Shown in pieces: positions 1-8,564 of a stretch of DNA of 64,000 bases. The stretch covers positions 124,001 to 188,000 of the forward strand of contig NZ_WKKE01000005.1 of the NCBI RefSeq assembly GCF_009674775.1. Reading direction: 5' to 3'. Source of the DNA: Flavobacterium sp. LC2016-23. Lineage in GTDB: Bacteria > Bacteroidota > Bacteroidia > Flavobacteriales > Flavobacteriaceae. A program made the position numbers and the translations under genes. Every line of letters starts with the position of its first letter. Position 1 is the stretch's first letter. The notes beneath the pieces are model-generated. The model worked only from the letters and a program-made list of their open reading frames with translations, was not told the DNA's origin and ran no database searches.

Positions 1-726
1 ACAAAGTTCGGACATGGCATTTATCGATGAAATACGCTGTGCCAAAAATGCATTTGCCGTAAGTTTAGACAATTCTGAAGACCAAACATTTGTAGTCAGA
101 ATTTTATCTTTGCTGACCCAGTTGGCATAGACATTTACTAAGGCATTAATTGCAGCTTCTCCTTCTGGAGTTGTATCACCCCCAATTAAGATCCTGTCGG
201 GATTCAACAAATCGGTAACAGCAGTTCCTTCCGCTAAAAACTCAGGATTCGATAATATTTGAAACTGGACTCCATTTCCGGTATTGTCGAGAATACTTTT
301 TATTGCTTCTGCCGTACGAACCGGCAAAGTTGACTTTTCAACTACAATTTTATTTTCTTTGGCAACTTTGGCAATTTGTCTGGCGCACAATTCAATGTAT
401 TTTAAATCAGCTGCCATCCCTTTTCCTTTTCCGTAGGTTTTGGTTGGGGTGTTTACTGATATAAAAATTACCTGGGCTTCATCAATTGCTTTTTCAACTT
501 CAGTCGAAAAAAAGAGATTTCTTCCTCTCGCTTCTGCAACAATTTCTGAAAGGCCTGGCTCATAGATAGGAATATTATTGGTATCCGGATCATTCCAGTC
601 TTTAATTCTTTGTTCGTTCAAATCAACAACAGTCACTTGAATATGTGGACATTTTTGAGCAATTACTGCCATTGTCGGTCCTCCGACATAACCTGCACCA
701 ATGCAACAAATTTTGGTTATTTCCAT
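1..726 (-). CDS. ugd: UDP-glucose 6-dehydrogenase, N-terminal 242 codons (cut by window edge)
   Basis: Oxidises UDP-glucose to UDP-glucuronate with NAD+, supplying an acidic sugar for capsule or exopolysaccharide. Reading from ATG at 726, the protein opens with a Rossmann dinucleotide loop (GAGYVGG, residues 10-16). It continues with YEPGL, the VNTPT segment and [10 protein letters not shown], which are signatures of the UDP-glucose/GDP-mannose dehydrogenase family. The VEKST and [10 protein letters not shown] segments resemble the eukaryote-like UGDH branch. The frame is open to base 1, so the substrate-binding C-terminal part lies outside the window. It is the last gene seen in the polysaccharide cluster, 30 bases after the epimerase gene. 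Confidence 0.93.
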   Translation of the reverse strand, partial: MEITKICCIGAGYVGGPTMAVIAQKCPHIQVTVVDLNEQRIKDWNDPDTNNIPIYEPGLSEIVAEARGRNLFFSTEVEKAIDEAQVIFISVNTPTKTYGKGKGMAADLKYIELCARQIAKVAKENKIVVEKSTLPVRTAEAIKSILDNTGNGVQFQILSNPEFLAEGTAVTDLLNPDRILIGGDTTPEGEAAINALVNVYANWVSKDKILTTNVWSSELSKLTANAFLAQRISSINAMSELC

Positions 727-756
727 TTAATTATTTATTATCTTAATCTTTGATTT

Positions 757-1740
757 TTATTTCAAATTATTCCAGTACCAGCTTACTGCTTCTTTTAGCC
801 CTTCCTGTAAAGAATATTTCGGATCATATCCGAGCATATTTTTAGCTTTGTCAATGCTTGCCAGTGAATGTGGAATATCTCCTGCTCTGTTTGCACCGTA
901 AACAACTTCTACCTGTGCAATTTTCGGGTCAAATTCTGCCAAATATTTTTTAAGGTATCCTACCAAATCGTTTAAAGTATTCCGATCTCCAAATGCAGTA
1001 TTATAAACGGTATTCACTGCCTCCTGATTTTGGCTTATGATAGCCAGTTCATTCATCTGAATCACATTATCAATATAGGTAAAATCCCGGGAATAATTTC
1101 CATCACCGTTAATTACGGGACTTTCGTAATTCATAAGCTGCATCACAAACTTAGGAATGACTGCGGCATAGGCTCCATTCGGATCTTGTTTTCTTCCAAA
1201 AACATTGAAGTAGCGCAGTCCTATCGTTTCTAACCCATATGTTTTACTGAAAATTTCAGCATACAATTCGTTTACATATTTGGTTATGGCGTATGGCGAA
1301 AGTGGCTTACCAATAATCTCTTCGACTTTTGGCAACCCTTGCGAGTCTCCGTAGGTAGAAGAACTTGCTGCGTATATAAATCTTTTTACTTTAGCATCGC
1401 GGGAGGCTGTTAACATATTTAAAAAACCGGATACATTAACATCGTTGGTTGTGATCGGATCATTTATGGATCGAGGAACAGAACCTAAAGCAGCCTCATG
1501 AAGCACATAATCAACTCCATCCACTGCTAAAATACAATCGGCGCTATCGCGAATATCACCTTCAATTAATTTGAAATTTGGGTTCTCAATAAAATCTTTC
1601 AGATTATGGCGGTGTCCTGTCGCAAAATTATCCAGACAAACAACCTTATGACCAGATTTTAGAAAATGCTCGCATAAGTTGGAGCCAATAAAGCCGGCAC
1701 CTCCTGTAATTAAAATTGTATATTGAGCTGATATTTCCAT
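757..1740 (-). CDS. NAD-dependent epimerase/dehydratase (UDP-N-acetylglucosamine 4-epimerase type)
   Basis: Extended short-chain dehydrogenase that interconverts UDP-hexoses at C4 for surface polysaccharide. The NAD loop GGAGFIGS is at residues 13-20. A serine-rich catalytic segment lies near residues 126-128 and the Tyr-xxx-Lys pair is Y150/K154. The LDNFATGHRHNL segment and overall similarity point to the WbpP/TviC branch, which acts on UDP-GlcNAc and UDP-GlcNAcA, rather than to GalE; that placement is from memory of the family. At 327 residues it is full length. It lies 10 bases downstream of the tyrosine kinase gene and is surely co-transcribed with it. Confidence 0.88.
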   Translation of the reverse strand: MEISAQYTILITGGAGFIGSNLCEHFLKSGHKVVCLDNFATGHRHNLKDFIENPNFKLIEGDIRDSADCILAVDGVDYVLHEAALGSVPRSINDPITTNDVNVSGFLNMLTASRDAKVKRFIYAASSSTYGDSQGLPKVEEIIGKPLSPYAITKYVNELYAEIFSKTYGLETIGLRYFNVFGRKQDPNGAYAAVIPKFVMQLMNYESPVINGDGNYSRDFTYIDNVIQMNELAIISQNQEAVNTVYNTAFGDRNTLNDLVGYLKKYLAEFDPKIAQVEVVYGANRAGDIPHSLASIDKAKNMLGYDPKYSLQEGLKEAVSWYWNNLK

Positions 1741-1750
1741 GTATCTCCAA

Positions 1751-4192
1751 TTATTTTTTATTCCATTTATTGAGAATAAATTTTATAAAATTCTTCTTTT
1801 CTTCTTCTTCATGATATCCGTTAGAATAAGCGCCATAGCCATACCCGTATCCGGAGCCGTATTTAGCTTTATTTTCATATCCGTTTAAAACGATACTCGC
1901 ATTGTTGAGCTCTCCTCTTTTTATTCTGTTATTCAGCAATGTGATCATATCTTTTTTAGTGTAATTCTGTCTCACAATGTACAAAGTTACATCTGCATAC
2001 TGAGCCAGCTCCAGGGCATCAGATACTAAACCAACCGGAGGTGTATCCAGAATAATATAATCGTATTTTTGTTTTAATTCGTCTATCAGCTCTTTCATTG
2101 CTTCACTTAAAATAAGCTCTGAAGGATTTGGCGGAATCGGACCGGAAAGAATAACATCCAGATTCGCAATAGTGGTTGAATTTGTTATTTCTTCCAGGTT
2201 TTTTTGCTTGATCAGGTAATTAACTACCCCTAAATTATTCGTCAGACCAAATTCGTCTGCTAATCTCGGTTTTCTCAAATCCAGACCTATTATCACTGTT
2301 TTCTTTTCACTTAAAGCGAAAACAGTGGCAATGTTTATAGAACAAAATGTCTTTCCTTCACCGCTTATTGACGACGTAATCATTAAGGTCTTTGCTCCGC
2401 TTACCCGTTGTTTTTTATAAAGAAACTGTAAGGACGAACGAATTGTCCTAAAGGATTCTGAAAGTGCCGATTTTGGTTTATCAAATACCGCCAGGTTTAT
2501 ATTGTCTTTATTAACACCAATTACTCCAATAATAGGAATCTGCGTTAATTTACTGATATCCTCTATATTCTGAATTGAATTATTAATGAAGAAAATTATA
2601 AAAACAAACAGCAAAGGAATCAAAATACCAAGGAACAAAGCCAAAACATAGTTTGCCGAGGTCTTAGGACCAATTAAATTTCCGCCTATATCTTTTGCAG
2701 GATCAATAAAATGGATATCAGATAAGTTGGATGCCTTTACAATTTCTGCTTCATTTCTTTTTTGAAGAAATTCAGTATAGATATTATCATTTAAGTCATA
2801 CTTCCTTTTAATCTTCAACAATTCCTGTTGTTCTTCCGGAAGTCTTTTAACCGTACTTTCAGCCTGACCGATTTTGGCATTTATCAGCGACAAATCATAT
2901 AGCAAAGATGATTTAGCGCTAACGATGTTTTCCAGCAGCACATCTTTTACAGCATGCATTTGATTATCAAAATCCTTAAAAATCTTATCACTTTTTACCG
3001 CATAGGCCATTTCTGATCTTTGTGTAGAAAGCGCAATAAGTTTTGAAACATTTACAACAATATTCGGATCTTCAATTCCTGCAACTGAAGGAGCGGGTAA
3101 ACGCGAATAATCTACACTGTTATTTAAATATGTTTTTAATGAATTATAGTAAGCAATTTTTCTCGAAATCAGATCTTTCTGTACATCAAAATCCATTATT
3201 TTATCCGAAAATTTAGCTCCGCCATCTTCAATCTCATAGATGTTTTTATCTTTTCGGAAAGTTTTTAGTTCATTCCCGTTTTCTTTTAACTGAGATTCCA
3301 TGGCAACAAGAGTGCTGTCAATAAATCGTATCGTATTGTTAGCAAACTGATTTTTTCCATCAAGCTGAATTTTAATCAGCATTTTTACTGTCGAATTCAG
3401 ATAATCAACCATTCTGGCTTTGTTTGTTCCCTGTAAGGACAAAGTCAGCAAGGAACCGCCTTTATCATCAGAATCAACATCAATCGCTCTGTAATTAGAA
3501 ACTGTATTGTCAAAATCATTAAATCGAATAAAATATTCATTTCCTTTATAAAACCCCGGATTGTCATTTATTTGTAATTTCCAGTTCAGGAAAGGCAGTG
3601 ACACCTGCTCCCCAACTTTATATTTTTTTACAAATTCTACAGGCTGAACCGAAGTATTCGAATAAGAATTTTTAGAATACGTTATTAAGGAAACCGAATT
3701 AGTTTCAAATGGAATTCTGATTTCATATGTATTTTCATTTAAAAATTTAATACTGATTAAAGTATTGGCAAGCTGCCCTCTTGTTTTATCAATATTTAAA
3801 TAAAAAGGTACTTCTCCATAGGAATCAACCAAATTATATTTTCCCTGTGTAAGATAATCAATATAAAATTGTAATTTATCAACAACGAGCTCATTATGGG
3901 ATCTGGACTTTAATATAGTTGAAATCCCGTTTACCTGATCGGAAATTCCTCCCCAGTTAAAAACCAAACTCGTATTTGAAGTAAAAAACGGATTGCTTTC
4001 TTCCTCAATAGAAATCATGGTCTGCATTCCGTAAATTTTTTCTTTTCGAATATTTACCTGATAGGCAATTGCAAATGAAATTATTAAACTAATAAGAAAC
4101 CATTTCCAATAGCTGAGAATCTTTAATAAAAGCCCTTTAAAATCAAAATTCGAATGATTTTCAAACATCGAAAAATCTTTTATATCTAACAT
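1751..4192 (-). CDS. Polysaccharide co-polymerase / tyrosine autokinase (Wzc-type)
   Basis: Inner-membrane protein that controls chain length and export of exopolysaccharide by cycles of tyrosine autophosphorylation. An N-terminal Wzz-like domain sits between transmembrane segments near residues 32-50 and 520-545, with a coiled-coil periplasmic region between them. The cytoplasmic BY-kinase domain shows Walker A (SGEGKT, near residue 610), Walker A' (GLDLRKPRL) and Walker B (IILDTPPVG). The C-terminus carries a tyrosine-rich tail (residues 777-793, Y-G repeats) followed by acidic residues, the usual autophosphorylation cluster. Kinase and co-polymerase are fused, as in Proteobacteria and Bacteroidota. 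It follows the export lipoprotein gene by 11 bases. Confidence 0.93.
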   Translation of the reverse strand: MLDIKDFSMFENHSNFDFKGLLLKILSYWKWFLISLIISFAIAYQVNIRKEKIYGMQTMISIEEESNPFFTSNTSLVFNWGGISDQVNGISTILKSRSHNELVVDKLQFYIDYLTQGKYNLVDSYGEVPFYLNIDKTRGQLANTLISIKFLNENTYEIRIPFETNSVSLITYSKNSYSNTSVQPVEFVKKYKVGEQVSLPFLNWKLQINDNPGFYKGNEYFIRFNDFDNTVSNYRAIDVDSDDKGGSLLTLSLQGTNKARMVDYLNSTVKMLIKIQLDGKNQFANNTIRFIDSTLVAMESQLKENGNELKTFRKDKNIYEIEDGGAKFSDKIMDFDVQKDLISRKIAYYNSLKTYLNNSVDYSRLPAPSVAGIEDPNIVVNVSKLIALSTQRSEMAYAVKSDKIFKDFDNQMHAVKDVLLENIVSAKSSLLYDLSLINAKIGQAESTVKRLPEEQQELLKIKRKYDLNDNIYTEFLQKRNEAEIVKASNLSDIHFIDPAKDIGGNLIGPKTSANYVLALFLGILIPLLFVFIIFFINNSIQNIEDISKLTQIPIIGVIGVNKDNINLAVFDKPKSALSESFRTIRSSLQFLYKKQRVSGAKTLMITSSISGEGKTFCSINIATVFALSEKKTVIIGLDLRKPRLADEFGLTNNLGVVNYLIKQKNLEEITNSTTIANLDVILSGPIPPNPSELILSEAMKELIDELKQKYDYIILDTPPVGLVSDALELAQYADVTLYIVRQNYTKKDMITLLNNRIKRGELNNASIVLNGYENKAKYGSGYGYGYGAYSNGYHEEEEKKNFIKFILNKWNKK

Positions 4193-4206
4193 CTTTGAAC
4201 CTTGTT

Positions 4207-4995
4207 TTAATTTTTAAGAAGCAAATAAACTGTTGTTGCCAGAGACAACAAAGTGATAACAGTACTTATAGACTGTATACCAGTCTGTCCTGTTCCCCAC
4301 GTTTTTTGTTTTAATGGTTTTACGTAAATATAATCGTTAGGCTGCAAATAATAATAAGGAGACTTCATTACATTAGCATCAGTCAGATCAATATCATTCA
4401 TCTGAACTCCGGTCGGCGTTTGGCGAATTACGGTCACTGCTTTTCTGTCTCCTACTGTTGTAATATCGCCCGCATTTGCGATAGCCTCCATAATATTGAC
4501 ATGTGACTGAAATAATGTTTTTGTTCCCATGCTTCCAACCTCACCATTTATCGTGTACCTGAAACCGGCTAATTTTACGGTTACAAAAATATTAGCCTCG
4601 CTTTTAAAATATTCTTCCAGTAATTTTTTTTCGATGATCACCCGTATTTCTTCAAGGGTATAGCCAATAACATTTATTTCACCCAAAATTGGCATTCTGA
4701 TATTTCCATGATCATCAACGGTAAAACCGTCAAAATACAAAGCTGACTCTGATTTATCGGTTACCCCTGAATTAGATTTACTAAAAATCGCTACTAACTT
4801 AGGATCAATAGCCTTAATATCAACAGTTATCACGTCGTTTGTTTGTAATCTGTAAGGCTTAGATTCGACAGCAGCGACAGTATTTTGTTCTCCGGAAGTA
4901 TTTTTATTTTGTAAATACACCAAGTCTTTTACAGGAATACAAGATGTAAATAAAACACTAATTAATAGTAGTATATAAAAGCTGTTTTTTGTCAT
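4207..4995 (-). CDS. Polysaccharide export outer-membrane lipoprotein (Wza/SLBB family)
   Basis: Forms the outer-membrane end of the polysaccharide export channel. The signal peptide ends in a lipobox with Cys19 (LFTSC). A polysaccharide-export domain follows (about residues 48-135, with the typical LQTNDVITVDI start), then one SLBB domain (about 148-220). A hydrophobic C-terminal helix ends the protein. At 262 residues it is shorter than E. coli Wza (379), a common size in Bacteroidota. It is the first gene of a wza-wzc-epimerase-ugd transcription unit, with a candidate -7 element 17 bases upstream of the ATG. Confidence 0.92.
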   Translation of the reverse strand: MTKNSFYILLLISVLFTSCIPVKDLVYLQNKNTSGEQNTVAAVESKPYRLQTNDVITVDIKAIDPKLVAIFSKSNSGVTDKSESALYFDGFTVDDHGNIRMPILGEINVIGYTLEEIRVIIEKKLLEEYFKSEANIFVTVKLAGFRYTINGEVGSMGTKTLFQSHVNIMEAIANAGDITTVGDRKAVTVIRQTPTGVQMNDIDLTDANVMKSPYYYLQPNDYIYVKPLKQKTWGTGQTGIQSISTVITLLSLATTVYLLLKN

Positions 4996-5012
4996 TGTAA
5001 ATATTTTATCGG

Positions 5013-5020
5013 CAAATATA
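5013..5020 (-). promoter_or_regulatory. Candidate -7 element TATATTTG for the polysaccharide export operon
   Basis: On the minus strand the octamer TATATTTG matches the Bacteroidota -7 consensus TAnnTTTG and ends 17 bases before the ATG of the export lipoprotein. I see no TTG at the expected -33 distance, so this rests on one box only. Confidence 0.45.
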
Positions 5021-5066
5021 GGTTTTCCTGTAATCTTCAGGAAATCTACTTTTTAATTGACCTTAT

Positions 5067-5687
5067 TTAATTGTTTTTGAAAGTTTTTTCAAACGGAATA
5101 CGTTGCAAAATACTTCTTCCAAGTGTAACTTCGTCTGCATATTCTAACTCGTCCCCTACTGAAATACCTCTTGCAATTGTTGAAATCACGATCTCAGATT
5201 CCGCAATTTGTTTGTAGATATAGAAATTTGTCGTATCACCTTCCATTGTTGAGCTCAAGGCAAAAATAATTTCCGTTACAATTCCGGATTTTACTTTTTC
5301 GACGAGGCTTGAAATGTTTAACTGACTTGGACCAACACCTTCGATGGGGGAAATTTTTCCGCCCAAAACATGATAAATCCCTTTGTATTGGCCTGTGTTT
5401 TCAATAGCCATTACATCACGAATGTCTTCAACGACACAAATCAGCTGATGGTTTCTTGTCGAATTAGCACAGATTTCACAAACTTTTGTATCTGAAATAT
5501 TATGGCAGCTTTCACAAAACTTAATATCCTCGCGCATGTTCAGCAATGCCTGGGATAAAAAACCTGTTTGTTCTTTAGGCTGTTTTAACAAATGCAAAAC
5601 CAATCGCAAAGCCGTTCTCTTGCCGATTCCGGGCAATTGCGACATTTCATTGACTGCTTTTTCTATTAATTTTGATGAAAATTCCAT
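5067..5687 (-). CDS. recR: Recombination mediator protein RecR
   Basis: Works with RecO and RecF to load RecA on gapped single-stranded DNA. The N-terminal helix-hairpin-helix ([10 protein letters not shown], residues 17-26) is followed by a four-cysteine zinc finger (C58, C61, C70, C73) and a Toprim domain that starts with VVEDIRDV. At 206 residues it is full length. The gene stands alone between the polysaccharide locus and a CoA-binding protein gene. A TATTTTTG box ends 5 bases before the ATG, so the transcript may have almost no leader. Confidence 0.96.
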   Translation of the reverse strand: MEFSSKLIEKAVNEMSQLPGIGKRTALRLVLHLLKQPKEQTGFLSQALLNMREDIKFCESCHNISDTKVCEICANSTRNHQLICVVEDIRDVMAIENTGQYKGIYHVLGGKISPIEGVGPSQLNISSLVEKVKSGIVTEIIFALSSTMEGDTTNFYIYKQIAESEIVISTIARGISVGDELEYADEVTLGRSILQRIPFEKTFKNN

Positions 5688-5692
5688 AACTA

Positions 5693-5700
5693 CAAAAATA
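5693..5700 (-). promoter_or_regulatory. Candidate -7 element TATTTTTG abutting the recR start
   Basis: Minus-strand TATTTTTG fits TAnnTTTG and leaves only 5 bases to the recR ATG. No TTG lies 17-23 bases further upstream. If used, transcription would begin at or within a base or two of the start codon. Confidence 0.35.
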
Positions 5701-5790
5701 CTATTTTTATGGTTCTTTTAGTCTGGCTTACTAACATTGAAACTCATTTATCGCCGTTAATCCGCAAAAGACACTAAAAAAGTTCTGAAA

Positions 5791-6156
5791 TTAATATTGA
5801 TTTGTAGCCAGCAAAACTAAAGTACAGGCAACTTCTGCCTTAATATTATTTAGTTCCAGCAATTGATACAATTCGGGATTCTCAGTTCCTGGATTAAAAA
5901 CTACTCTTTTCGGCTGTGCTTCTATGATATAATTATAGTAATCACGCTGACGGGAAGGATTTAAGTATAAAGTTACGGTATCAATATTTTTGACAGGAAT
6001 AGCTTTTGTATAAATTTTTACTCCGGCAACTTCACCGGTATTTTGACCAATTGCCAAAACAGTGTGTCCTTTTTGAACTAATGCATTTATAGCTTTATAA
6101 GCGTAGCGGTCTGGTTTTGTGGTAGCACCAAGAACTAAAGTTTTTTTGTTTTTCAT
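5791..6156 (-). CDS. CoA-binding protein (YccU-like Rossmann domain)
   Basis: Small single-domain protein of the CoA_binding family, related to the N-terminal domain of succinyl-CoA synthetase alpha. The conserved opening is KTLVLGATTKPDRYAY, and VVFNPGTENPEL near the middle is typical. I place the start at the ATG at 6156 (121 residues), not at the upstream ATG at 6186. The family begins with a short lead-in to the first beta strand, and a TACTTTTG promoter-like box lies at 6174-6181, between the two possible starts. The next ATG at 6159 is equally possible. The exact cellular role of this family is not known. Confidence 0.8.
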   Translation of the reverse strand: MKNKKTLVLGATTKPDRYAYKAINALVQKGHTVLAIGQNTGEVAGVKIYTKAIPVKNIDTVTLYLNPSRQRDYYNYIIEAQPKRVVFNPGTENPELYQLLELNNIKAEVACTLVLLATNQY

Positions 6157-6173
6157 CATTTTAAAATATGCTA

Positions 6174-6181
6174 CAAAAGTA
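6174..6181 (-). promoter_or_regulatory. Candidate -7 element TACTTTTG for the CoA-binding protein gene
   Basis: TACTTTTG on the minus strand lies 17 bases upstream of the chosen ATG and downstream of the alternative ATG at 6186. This argues for the shorter protein. No convincing -33 TTG is seen. Confidence 0.4.
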
Positions 6182-6309
6182 ATCAAAAAGTATGAGCTTA
6201 TTTTACGTTATTTTTAGGGAAATAGTAGCAATAAAAAAACAATATCCAAACGTGAATATGCAATCTACTATTAAAAATTGACTATTTTTACTCCACTAAC
6301 CCAAACAAT

Positions 6310-6939
6310 ATGGATTTATTCATTTATTTATTTGCCGCACTTTTCTCAGTGTTAAACCCAATTGGCACCGTTCCCATTTTTGTGGGACTTACGCAGCATG
6401 ACTCTCAAAAAGAGCGTTCGAGAATTTCATTATGGACTGCTATAAACGTTTTCATCATTTTGATTGTTTCTTATTTTATAGGTCAGTATGTATTGACTTT
6501 TTTCGGAATCAGTATCGATGCACTTCGAATTGCGGGAGGAATTGTAATTGTAAGTTCAGGATTCTCCTTACTTTCCGGAAAATTCAATAAAAAACGAGGG
6601 ATCAATAAAAAGATTGAAAATGAAGCTCAGCAACGAAACGACATTGCTTTAACTCCATTAGCTATTCCAATGTTAGCCGGTCCCGGTTCAATGTCTTTGT
6701 TGATTGCTTTTTACCAGGAACATCATGGAATGGAAGAAATTATCATTTCAACTTTAGCAATTCTTGCTATTGCTGTAGCGATTTTTGCTATTCTGAAAAG
6801 CGCACATTACTTAGCCCGAATACTGGGAGCCTCAGGAATTGTGGCCATTTCCAGAATTGTTGGATTTATTGTTATATCAATCGGAATTCAATATATTGTC
6901 AGTTCAATCATTAATATTGTAAAAGGAAATCTGATGTAA
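6310..6939 (+). CDS. MarC family integral membrane protein
   Basis: Six-helix inner-membrane protein of the MarC (UPF0056) family. The substrate is uncertain; some members are annotated as neutral amino acid transporters, and E. coli MarC is not an antibiotic pump despite its name. The characteristic first helix carries LNPIGTVPIF and the fourth-helix entry has LAIPMLAGPGSM, both family hallmarks. Its 209 residues are the normal size. The gene diverges from the CoA-binding protein gene across a 153-base AT-rich gap and is followed 124 bases later by an HTH regulator on the same strand. Confidence 0.88.
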   Translation: MDLFIYLFAALFSVLNPIGTVPIFVGLTQHDSQKERSRISLWTAINVFIILIVSYFIGQYVLTFFGISIDALRIAGGIVIVSSGFSLLSGKFNKKRGINKKIENEAQQRNDIALTPLAIPMLAGPGSMSLLIAFYQEHHGMEEIIISTLAILAIAVAIFAILKSAHYLARILGASGIVAISRIVGFIVISIGIQYIVSSIINIVKGNLM

Positions 6940-7030
6940 ATTTATTTTGCGCTATAATATTCTGACAAAAAAGATATTGTACAGGATATTTTTTTATCTT
7001 TAAATCTCAGAATTTTTAATCCGATGCCGT

Positions 7031-7038
7031 TATCTTTG
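7031..7038 (+). promoter_or_regulatory. Candidate -7 element TATCTTTG for the HTH regulator
   Basis: TATCTTTG fits TAnnTTTG and lies 25 bases before the ATG of the small regulator. The same octamer precedes its relative at 30269. No -33 TTG is seen at the right distance. Confidence 0.4.
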
Positions 7039-7063
7039 AGCCTTCGGAAAATTTATATTTATT

Positions 7064-7468
7064 ATGGAACAGAAAATACATCAGGGAAGAAACGTAAAAC
7101 GTTTTAGAGAAATGCTAGGTATCAAACAGGAGTCATTGGCTTTTGATCTGGGAAATGACTGGAATCAAAAGAAAATCTCTATGCTGGAGCAAAAAGATGT
7201 AATTGAAGATGATATCCTGGATCAAATCTCACATGCCTTAAAAATTCCTGTGGAAGCTTTTCATAATTTTGATGAAGAGCAGGCTATAAATATTATTTCT
7301 AATACTTTTCATGATACTCAAGGCCTGATAAATTACAACCCAACTTTCAATAATAATCCAATTGAGAAACTAATCCAGCTTCACGAAGAAAAGATTGCGT
7401 TATACGAGCGTATGCTGAAAGAAAAAGATGAAATGATGGCAAGGCTTGAAAAATTAATCAATAAATAA
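7064..7468 (+). CDS. Small XRE-type helix-turn-helix regulator with C-terminal coiled coil
   Basis: A DNA-binding protein of 134 residues. The first 65 or so form a Cro/C1-like HTH (GRNVKRFREMLGIKQESLA opens it). An Asn-rich linker follows (about residues 82-103). A charged helix ends the protein (about 105-134, EKLIQLHEEKIALYERMLKEK), likely a dimerising coiled coil. A second gene of the same build is at 29853-30269. This layout is frequent in Flavobacteriia but I know of no described target. A perfect 16-bp hairpin lies just downstream, shared with the convergent gene. Confidence 0.82.
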   Translation: MEQKIHQGRNVKRFREMLGIKQESLAFDLGNDWNQKKISMLEQKDVIEDDILDQISHALKIPVEAFHNFDEEQAINIISNTFHDTQGLINYNPTFNNNPIEKLIQLHEEKIALYERMLKEKDEMMARLEKLINK

Positions 7469-7488
7469 TTAGAAGTTCTCGCTTCATA

Positions 7489-7526
7489 ATAATAAAGGCT
7501 CAACCAAATAGTTGAGCCTTTATTAT
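7489..7526. terminator. Bidirectional intrinsic terminator between HTH gene and ctlX
   Basis: Perfect 16-bp inverted repeat (7489-7504 and 7511-7526) with a 6-base loop. The GC core GGCTCAAC is flanked by A-rich and T-rich ends, so it can work for both convergent genes. Confidence 0.85.
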
Positions 7527-7548
7527 ATCAAATTTTATTATTTCCGTT

Positions 7549-8484
7549 TTAACTTCTTGGCAAAAACACTTCGGCCATCATGCATCTTGCACTTCCTCCT
7601 CCGCAAGCTTCGATGGTATCCAGGCTTGAACTCAAAATTTCAGCATGGGCTTCTAATTGCGCAATTTGTTTTGGAGTTAAACTCTGGTGAGCCGAAGCAC
7701 TCATTACAAGATACTTCTTATCATTTGTTCCTCTAACTTCTAACATATTACCGGCAAAATTATTGACCTGTGCTTCTGTAATCAGAATAATCTCTTTTTT
7801 ATCCGCTTTCAAGTTGTCTAAAACCATTTTGCGTTCTTTTTTATCATCGATACAATCGGCACAGATTACTGCAAAAGTTTCTCCTAAACACATCATAACG
7901 TTGGTATGATATATTAATTTTCGTTCTCCGTTTACAGTTTGAAAAGCTTCAAAAATAACAGGAGCATAATCAAAATCCTCACAGAATTCAATAAACAGCT
8001 CTTCATCGGCACGAGGTGACAAAGCACAATATGCTTTTGCATTAGCTCTGTCTAAAAGCAAACTTCCTGTTCCTTCCAGAAAAAACCCGTCTTCTTCAGC
8101 CGACGTGTAATCCATTATATTAGTGATTTCAAAACCTTTGTCTTCAAGAGTGTCTAAAATATCCTCACGACGCTCCTGACGACGATTTTCGGCAAACATA
8201 GGATATAATGCCACATCACCATTTTCATGAAATGAAACCCAGTTGTTTGGAAAAATACTATCGGGTGTATCTGTCTCTAAAGTATCTTTAATAACCGTAA
8301 CATCAACCCCAACCGCTCGCAGTTTTTCTACAAAAACATCAAATTCCTGTTGTGCTTTCGCATTTACCGTACTTGGTAAAAGTCCGTCTAATACTTTTTG
8401 GTAATAATTATTTACAGCCGTTTGCTCATTCATCCTGAAAGCTACCGGACGAATCATTACGATGGCATTTGTAGTTTGTTTCAT
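7549..8484 (-). CDS. ctlX: Citrulline-utilisation hydrolase CtlX-like (guanidino-group modifying superfamily)
   Basis: Member of the arginine deiminase/DDAH superfamily, which hydrolyses guanidino or ureido groups through a catalytic cysteine. The opening (IVMIRPVAFRMNEQTA), the EGTGSLLLDR strand, the YHTNVMMC segment and the C-terminal GGGSARCMMAEVF with nucleophile Cys301 match the CtlX group. That group is named for citrulline use in Francisella, so the substrate here is assigned by family only. Length is 311. It lies 80 bases after a second enzyme of the same fold on the same strand. The two probably handle arginine-derived compounds in sequence. Confidence 0.78.
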   Translation of the reverse strand: MKQTTNAIVMIRPVAFRMNEQTAVNNYYQKVLDGLLPSTVNAKAQQEFDVFVEKLRAVGVDVTVIKDTLETDTPDSIFPNNWVSFHENGDVALYPMFAENRRQERREDILDTLEDKGFEITNIMDYTSAEEDGFFLEGTGSLLLDRANAKAYCALSPRADEELFIEFCEDFDYAPVIFEAFQTVNGERKLIYHTNVMMCLGETFAVICADCIDDKKERKMVLDNLKADKKEIILITEAQVNNFAGNMLEVRGTNDKKYLVMSASAHQSLTPKQIAQLEAHAEILSSSLDTIEACGGGSARCMMAEVFLPRS

Positions 8485-8502
8485 AATCTTTATATTTTTT
8501 TT

Positions 8503-8558
8503 GTTTCAGGTTTAAGGTTTCAAGTTTCGTAAAGAACGTGAACCTGAAACCTGAAACT
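8503..8558. repeat. Inverted TTTCAGGTTT-type repeat in the intergenic gap
   Basis: The left part reads GTTTCAGGTTTAAGGTTTC and the right part carries AACCTGAAACCTGAAAC, giving an imperfect inverted repeat with internal short direct repeats. It fills most of the spacer between the two hydrolase genes. It may be a folded leader or only a spacer repeat. Confidence 0.5.
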
Positions 8559-8564
8559 CATTTT

